Source of the DNA: Burkholderiales bacterium
GTDB taxonomy: Bacteria > Pseudomonadota > Gammaproteobacteria > Burkholderiales > Casimicrobiaceae
Length of the DNA: 42,248 nt
Assembly: GCA_020851255.1 (NCBI GenBank)
Contig: JADZDA010000046.1
Location: 1 to 42,248 of the forward strand
Direction: 5' to 3'
Positions 36,956 to 42,248 of the stretch are shown in pieces (position 1 is the first letter of the stretch; each line of letters opens with the position of its first letter). The position numbers and the translations under genes were made by a program. The notes under the pieces were generated by a model. The model was not told the origin of the DNA, searched no databases, and saw nothing but the letters and a program-made list of their open reading frames with translations.

Positions 36956-38158
36956 TCACTCCGACCTCAGCTCGTCGGCGCGCGTGAACGTCCAGGTGCG
37001 CGTGATGTGGAGGATGTCGGTGTCGCGGCGGATGTCCGGCGGGAAGGCGCCGTAGGGCGCCGCCATCTCGACGATCCTCACGGCGGCCGCGTCGAGCACG
37101 CGGTGCCCGGACGAGCGATTCACCTCGACCGCCTCGACGCTGCCGTCGGCCCGGATCGACACGGTGATGAGCAGGCTGCCGTAGAGTCTCAATTGCCGGG
37201 CCGCCTCCGGGTAGTTGAGATTGCCCACCCGCTCGACCTTGAGCCGCCAGTCCTCGACGTAGCGCGCGAAGCGGTACTCCTCGGCGCGCGCGCCGACGAA
37301 CCGGCGCTTCGGGCGCTTCTGGTAGGCGTCGAGGTCCTTCGCGATCTGCGCCTCCAGCCGCATCGCCTCGAGCGTGCGCTGCATCAGCTCGTTGGCGGTC
37401 GGCGAGTCGGTCTTCTCCGCGTTGTCGGTCGGCTTGGGTTGCGCCGGAACCGCCGGCGCGCTCTTGAGCTGGGTCAGCAGTTCGCGCGTCTGGCGCTCGA
37501 GCGTCTGGACGCGCTCGGTGGCGAGCGCGATGTCCTCGCGCGGCGTGTCCCGGGGCAGCACCGGCAGCGGCGTCTTCGCGCGCCGGTTCGCATCGGTGTT
37601 GCCGCCGCCGTCCAGGTTCGCCTGGGCGAGCAGCTCCGCCTTCGACGGCTTCTCCCTGGTCTTCGCGTTGACCAGCGCGACTTCGAGCGGCGGGCCCCGG
37701 TCGAACGTGCGCTTCAGGTCGATCGGCGCGAAGTGGATCGCCAGCACGAGCGCGTGGACGGCGACCGACAGGCCCGCCGCCCAGGCGATCAGGCGGTCGT
37801 CGCGGCGCGGCGCGAGCGCTTCGGGCGGTATGCGCGCCGGCGGCAGCGCCCCGGCGGGGTGGACGGTCGCGCCGGAGTGCGGCCTGGGCTGATCGATCGC
37901 GGGCAGCTTCGCCGGCGCCGGCGCGGCCGCGAGTCGAGGCTTCGCCGCGGCCTTCGCGCGCACGCGCGGTTGCGATTGCGCGTTCGGCCCCGCGGCCGGG
38001 TCGCCGGGCGGCGCGGCCGCCCCGGACGCAGGCGCCGGGGCCGGGGCCGCCGGAACGAGGACCGGAGCCGGCGTGCGGCGTCGCCGCCGACCGCCACCGG
38101 CCCCGGACGGGGTCGCGGCGGGATCGGGCACGGTCGGCGGATTCGATCGACGGGGCAC
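36956..38158 (-). CDS. Energy transducer TonB-like protein
   Basis: Pro/Ala-rich N-terminus, one TM (AWAAGLSVAVHALVLAIHF), C-terminal YPEAARQLRLYGSLLITVSIRADGSVEAVEVNRSSGHRVLDAAAVRIVEMAAPYGAFP. Confidence 0.88.
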   Translation of the reverse strand: MPRRSNPPTVPDPAATPSGAGGGRRRRRTPAPVLVPAAPAPAPASGAAAPPGDPAAGPNAQSQPRVRAKAAAKPRLAAAPAPAKLPAIDQPRPHSGATVHPAGALPPARIPPEALAPRRDDRLIAWAAGLSVAVHALVLAIHFAPIDLKRTFDRGPPLEVALVNAKTREKPSKAELLAQANLDGGGNTDANRRAKTPLPVLPRDTPREDIALATERVQTLERQTRELLTQLKSAPAVPAQPKPTDNAEKTDSPTANELMQRTLEAMRLEAQIAKDLDAYQKRPKRRFVGARAEEYRFARYVEDWRLKVERVGNLNYPEAARQLRLYGSLLITVSIRADGSVEAVEVNRSSGHRVLDAAAVRIVEMAAPYGAFPPDIRRDTDILHITRTWTFTRADELRSE

Positions 38159-38269
38159 CAGGCTCGCGCAGTGGGATGACGACGCCGATTGTAGGGAAAC
38201 TTCGCTACGCGGTCAGGTTCGCGGGCGCCGGCTGCGCGTCCGCGAGGACGGATCCCGCCGGGCCGCCCC

Positions 38270-40150
38270 TCACGCGACGCATGCGGCGCCCGCCTGCGCG
38301 TCGGGACCGCCGGCGTACCGCGCCTCGACCGTCGCTTCGAGGAGATCGACGCGCAGGATCCGGACGCGGACCGGGCTGCCGACCGGCAGCGACGGCAGGT
38401 CCGGGAGCCTCAGTCTCAGCGGCACCCGATCGAGTCGCACGCCGCCGTCGCGGTCGACGGTGCCGGTCGTCTCCCCGAGGTCCTCCTGTAGCAGCCAGCG
38501 CAGGCACCAGTAGCGCTCCATCCGCTCCTGGAACTCGGCGTATTGCGAATAGGTCGCCTCGAAGTCGGTCAGCGCCGCGACCAGATCGGCATCGTTGTCC
38601 GCGTAGGGCGGCCGCTCGCCGCGGGCGACCGCGACGAGCTGGCGCGGGTTGACCAGGTCGGCGTAACGACGCAGCGGCGAACTCGACCAGAGGTAGTGCG
38701 AGAGTCCGAGTCCGGCGTGCTCGCCGGGGCGCGTGCTCATCTTCACCTTGCCGGCCGACTGCACGCGGTAGATCCCCGGGGTGCGCGCGAGCGCGAGCGT
38801 CCGGCCCCAGGTCGCGTTGACGTGGATCATCAGCTCGGCGACGAGCTTGTCGAGCGGCGACCCGCGCGGGCGGGGAACGATCGACACCCGGCCGCGTTCG
38901 CCGGCCGGTCCCGCGGCGTTCCAGTCGACATCGAAGCTGAAGTCGATGCGGGCGACGTCGGGCTTGCCCCGCGCCTCGGCGAGCCGCTGCGCGAGCAGCC
39001 ACAGCACGCGCAGCTCCGCGGTCCACGGCGGGTCGTCCGGCGAAGGGAGCGGCGCGGCGAACGCCTCGCCGATCCGGTCGAGCACGAGGTTCGCCGCGAC
39101 ACTCACCCGCTCGACACGCGTCTCGTGGCGCAGCGGCTCGCCGCGATCGTTCACCTCGACGTACAGAGACAGCGCGGGCCTGGGCTCGCCGGCCGCGAGC
39201 GAGAACGCGGCGACGACCGGCTCGGGCAGCATGGTGATCTTGCGTCCGGGCATGTAGACGGTCGACAGCCGCTCGCGGGCGATCGCGTCGATCGGATCGC
39301 CGCGCGCGATCGCCAGCGCCGGCGCCGCGATGTGCACGCCGATGCGCCAGCCCCCGCCGGCGAGCTCGGCCACCGAGAAAGCGTCGTCGATCTCGGTGGT
39401 CGTCGCGTCGTCGATCGAGAACGCCCTCGCGCCTGCCGCGAGCGGCAGCGCGGGCAGCGGCGGAAGCCCGGCGGGCGGGAACGCCGTTCCGCGCGGGACC
39501 GCGAGAGCGAGGAACGCCTCGAAGTGGAAGTCGTGCGTCGACGGGATCGCCCCGCACTGCGCGACGAGCGCGACCGGCGACAGTCGCTCGGCATCGCAGG
39601 CCGCGGCCAGCGCCTTCCATTCGAGCGCGTTCTTGTCGGGGCGATGCAGCAGCATCGCCCGCTTCGCGTCGAATTCGGGCGGCCACTCGCGCCGCCTCAG
39701 GCGCGCGGCCCAGGCGTCGACCTGCCCGGCTTCGCGCCTCCTGCGCTCGACCGAGGCGAGCGCGGCCTTGAGCGCGTCGGGCGGCGCCTTCCGGTACCGC
39801 CCCTTGCCGCGCTTGTAGAAATACATCGGCGCGCCGTGCAGCAGGTGGGCGACCGCCGCCTGCTCGACCGGCGTCGCGCGCTCGCCGTAGTACTCGCGCG
39901 CGAGTTCGTCGAAACCGAACTCGCCGTCGGCGGAGACGTCCCAGAGGAACTGCGGATCGAGCGACCCGGCCAGTTCGCCGGCCTGCGCGAGCGCCTCGGC
40001 CGGCGAGGGCGTCGGGAACCGCAGCAGCACGGCGGCGGACTTCACCTTGAGCCGCCGGCCGCTCTGGGTCTCGACCTGCAGCGAAGCCTCGGCTTCGGAC
40101 AGGATCGCGCCCGCCTTGAACTGGCCGTCGTCCTCGAACAGGACATTCAT
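38270..40150 (-). CDS. RNB-domain (RNase II/R family) exoribonuclease-like protein
   Basis: FSIDDATTTEIDDAFSVAELAGGGWRIGVHIAAPALAI..STVYMPGRKITMLPEPVV..LSHYLWSSSPLRRYADLVNPRQLVA. Confidence 0.92.
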   Translation of the reverse strand: MNVLFEDDGQFKAGAILSEAEASLQVETQSGRRLKVKSAAVLLRFPTPSPAEALAQAGELAGSLDPQFLWDVSADGEFGFDELAREYYGERATPVEQAAVAHLLHGAPMYFYKRGKGRYRKAPPDALKAALASVERRRREAGQVDAWAARLRRREWPPEFDAKRAMLLHRPDKNALEWKALAAACDAERLSPVALVAQCGAIPSTHDFHFEAFLALAVPRGTAFPPAGLPPLPALPLAAGARAFSIDDATTTEIDDAFSVAELAGGGWRIGVHIAAPALAIARGDPIDAIARERLSTVYMPGRKITMLPEPVVAAFSLAAGEPRPALSLYVEVNDRGEPLRHETRVERVSVAANLVLDRIGEAFAAPLPSPDDPPWTAELRVLWLLAQRLAEARGKPDVARIDFSFDVDWNAAGPAGERGRVSIVPRPRGSPLDKLVAELMIHVNATWGRTLALARTPGIYRVQSAGKVKMSTRPGEHAGLGLSHYLWSSSPLRRYADLVNPRQLVAVARGERPPYADNDADLVAALTDFEATYSQYAEFQERMERYWCLRWLLQEDLGETTGTVDRDGGVRLDRVPLRLRLPDLPSLPVGSPVRVRILRVDLLEATVEARYAGGPDAQAGAACVA

Positions 40151-40298
40151 CGCAATCGCGCCCGGAGGGATCCGGGCCCGCGGGCGGACTTCCCACGCCG
40201 CGTAGACACTGGGAAAGCCGTCGGCTCCGCGCGGCCCCGGGGTCCGGATGGAGATGGGGAACGCGCCGATTATACCGGCGCCGCGGCGCCGGCCCGGG

Positions 40299-41183
40299 TC
40301 AGGGCAGCAGCGCCGAACCGAGCTCGAGCGCGGCGTCCTGCAGCGGACGCAGGAACCGCGACGACATCTCCTCGGCGTTCATCAGCCGGTTCTGCAGGAT
40401 CACGTTGATCCCGGCGACGACCTGCCCGCCGGTGTCGCGCACCGGCACGGCGAGCGTCGACAGCCGCGGCTCGATCTGCTCGCTCGCGAGCGCGTAGCCC
40501 TGGTCGCGGACGCGCGCGAGCATCGCGCGCAATTCGCGCTCGTCGACGATCGTGTGCTCGGTGTAGGCGACGAGCCGGACGCGGGCGAAGTACCGGTCGA
40601 GTTCCTCGGGCGGCAGGTGCGCGAGCATGACCCGGCCGACCGACGTGCAGTACGCGGGCAGGCGGCGCCCGACGTTGAGCGACGGCGACATGATCCGCGA
40701 GGTCGCCGAACGCGCGAGATAGACGATCTCGTCGCCGTCGAGCGTGGCGAGCGAGCAGGCCTCGCGCAGCGTCTCGCCCAGCCGGTCGAGGATCGGCTGG
40801 GACATCACCGCGATCGGCGAGGCGGACAGGTACGCGTGCGAGAACGACAGCACGCGCGGGCGCAGGTAGAAGCGGCGCGCGTCGTCGACCGCGACGAATC
40901 CCAGCCGCACGAGCGTGTGCAGGCTGCGGCGGGCGGTCGCGCGCGGGATCCCGGTCAGGTGGCTCACCTGCGCGATCGACATCCGCCGCCGCTTGTCGGA
41001 GAGCGCGAGCAGCACCGCGAGGCCGCGCGCGAGCGCCGCGACGAAGTCCGGGTCGTCGGACATGCCCTCGATCGTGGCGGCGGCGAGCGCGGTGGCGTCG
41101 CCCGCCGGCGATCGGGTTTCGCTCCCCCGCGGGAGCGTCATCGACGCGCCGGACGCGTGCGACGCGATTTCGGTGTCTTCCAT
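40299..41183 (-). CDS. IclR-family transcriptional regulator
   Basis: MSIAQVSHLTGIPRATARRSLHTLVRLGFVAVDDARRFYLRPRVLSF; SASPIAVMSQPILDRLGETLREACSLATLDGDEIVYLAR; INVILQNRLMNAEEMSSRFLRPLQDAALELG. Confidence 0.94.
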   Translation of the reverse strand: MEDTEIASHASGASMTLPRGSETRSPAGDATALAAATIEGMSDDPDFVAALARGLAVLLALSDKRRRMSIAQVSHLTGIPRATARRSLHTLVRLGFVAVDDARRFYLRPRVLSFSHAYLSASPIAVMSQPILDRLGETLREACSLATLDGDEIVYLARSATSRIMSPSLNVGRRLPAYCTSVGRVMLAHLPPEELDRYFARVRLVAYTEHTIVDERELRAMLARVRDQGYALASEQIEPRLSTLAVPVRDTGGQVVAGINVILQNRLMNAEEMSSRFLRPLQDAALELGSALLP

Positions 41184-41364
41184 CGTTTGCCTCGCCTGCC
41201 TGTTCCGAACCGGGTCCCTGCCTCGCCCGCGGGCCGCGAGCCGGGGCCGGACCGCCGACTCGGCAACCCACGCCATCCCGCAACCCGCCCGAACGATACC
41301 GAACAATCGACCGATGTGCAAATATTCTGTGCGCTGACCGCCCCGATTGTCGCCTATCGCCCTT

Positions 41365-41382
41365 GACCGGATAATAACGGTC
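41365..41382. promoter_or_regulatory. Candidate operator: inverted repeat GACCG-N8-CGGTC in the divergent IclR/aldehyde dehydrogenase promoter
   Basis: GACCGGATAATAACGGTC read directly; AT-rich centre in a GC-rich genome. Confidence 0.35.
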
Positions 41383-41623
41383 GCCTTAATCTTCGCCCAA
41401 CAAAGACCCGCCGGCTGCAGGTCGCCTTGCGATCCTCCGGTTCGGCGGGCGCCCGGTCCGGCGCTTAGCGCCCGGCCGGACCACCCGGAGGAGCCCCCGA
41501 GACCGACCGATCCAACCGACGTCCCGCGCATCGTCCCTGCCGATCGCGTCGTCGCCCGGATCCCCGGCCCCGTCCCTCCTCCGAACCGGCAGCCCGATCC
41601 GACACGAACCCCGAGGCCCGACG

Positions 41624-42248
41624 ATGTCCGCCGCCACCGAAGCCCCCAAGGGAATCACCCCCGAGCAGCAAGCCGAGCTCGACGAGGCGTTCGCCCGCGC
41701 CCGCAAGGCGCTGGCGATCATCGAAACCTACGACCAGGCGAAGGTCGACCGCCTCTGCCAGGCGGTGGCCTGGGCGGTCGCCAACAAGCGCACGTTCACC
41801 CGGCTGGTCGCCGAAGGGATCGCCGAGAGCGGCCTGGGCGACGCCGAGAGCCGGATGGGCAAGCGGATGAAGATCCGCGGCGTGCTGCGCGACGCGCTGC
41901 GCCAGAAGAGCGTCGGCGTCATCGAGGAGATCCCCGAGAAGGGCATCGTCAAGTACGGCAAGCCGGTCGGCGTCATCGCCTGCATCGTGCCGACGACCAA
42001 TCCCGACCTCACGCCGGCCGGCAACGCGATCTACGCGATCAAGGCGCGCGACGTCGTCATCTTCTCGCCGCACCCGCGCAGCAAGAAGACCTCGTACGAG
42101 ACCGTGCGGCTGATGCGCGAGGCGCTCGAGCGCGAGGGCGCGCCCGCCGACATCCTGCAGTGCCTCACCCGGGTCAACATCCCGATGTCGCAGGCGCTGA
42201 TGGCGCGCGCCGACCTGATCATCGCCACCGGCGGCCAGCCGATGGTGC
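41624..42248 (+). CDS. CoA-acylating aldehyde dehydrogenase, sulfoacetaldehyde dehydrogenase (SauS)-like (3' truncated by window edge)
   Basis: MSAATEAPKGITPEQQAELDEAFARARKALAIIETYDQAKVDRLCQAVAWAV..KYGKPVGVIACIVPTTNPDLTPAGNAIYAIKARDVVIFSPHPRSKKTSYETVRLMREALEREGAP; absent from the ORF track because no stop is reached. Confidence 0.9.
   Translation, partial: MSAATEAPKGITPEQQAELDEAFARARKALAIIETYDQAKVDRLCQAVAWAVANKRTFTRLVAEGIAESGLGDAESRMGKRMKIRGVLRDALRQKSVGVIEEIPEKGIVKYGKPVGVIACIVPTTNPDLTPAGNAIYAIKARDVVIFSPHPRSKKTSYETVRLMREALEREGAPADILQCLTRVNIPMSQALMARADLIIATGGQPMV

Noticed and set aside
38543-40408. 621-aa plus-strand ORF antisense to the RNB gene
   Set aside because: Arg/Gly/Glu-rich shadow ORF typical of high-GC coding DNA.
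1-42248. CRISPR arrays, phage modules, toxin-antitoxin or known defence systems, tRNA/rRNA genes
   Set aside because: Looked for by eye; no regularly spaced repeats, phage structural genes, recognisable defence nucleases or tRNA-like cloverleafs were found. A systematic scan (tRNAscan-SE, CRISPRCasFinder, PADLOC) would be needed to exclude them fully.

Overview
High-GC (about 70%) bacterial chromosomal window, betaproteobacterial/Burkholderiales-like by gene content. I found no rRNA, tRNA or CRISPR. About 45 genes are supported, mostly ordinary metabolism and housekeeping: RNase G C-terminus, an enolase-superfamily enzyme, a MalEFG-like ABC transporter without ATPase, a DapA-family lyase, an IclR/SMP-30 fusion, a TRIC channel, aquaporin, the sarcosine oxidase soxBDAG operon with a GlxA/AraC-type regulator, a DSD1-like PLP enzyme, an ECF sigma/anti-sigma pair, a CDP-alcohol phosphotransferase/PlsC/CdsA cluster, MgtE, a ChaN-like lipoprotein, MtgA, a TonB-like protein, an RNB-domain RNase, and an IclR regulator divergent from a truncated acylating aldehyde dehydrogenase. 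The most notable signals are: (i) a single polypeptide joining an IclR regulator to an apparently intact SMP-30/gluconolactonase domain, next to two near-identical operator-like sites spaced exactly 21 bp in its divergent promoter; (ii) 21-bp-spaced direct repeats upstream of soxB, typical of AraC-family sites; (iii) a strong intrinsic terminator (11-bp stem plus T7) inside the 5' part of the ECF sigma ORF, implying a wrong start codon or attenuation; (iv) a SauR/SauS-like sulfoacetate locus starting at the right edge; (v) decayed remnants of an IS5-family transposase and of two ABC_sub_bind (DUF534-type) proteins. I did not find a convincing wholly new multi-gene system; the IclR-SMP30 locus is the best candidate for follow-up.
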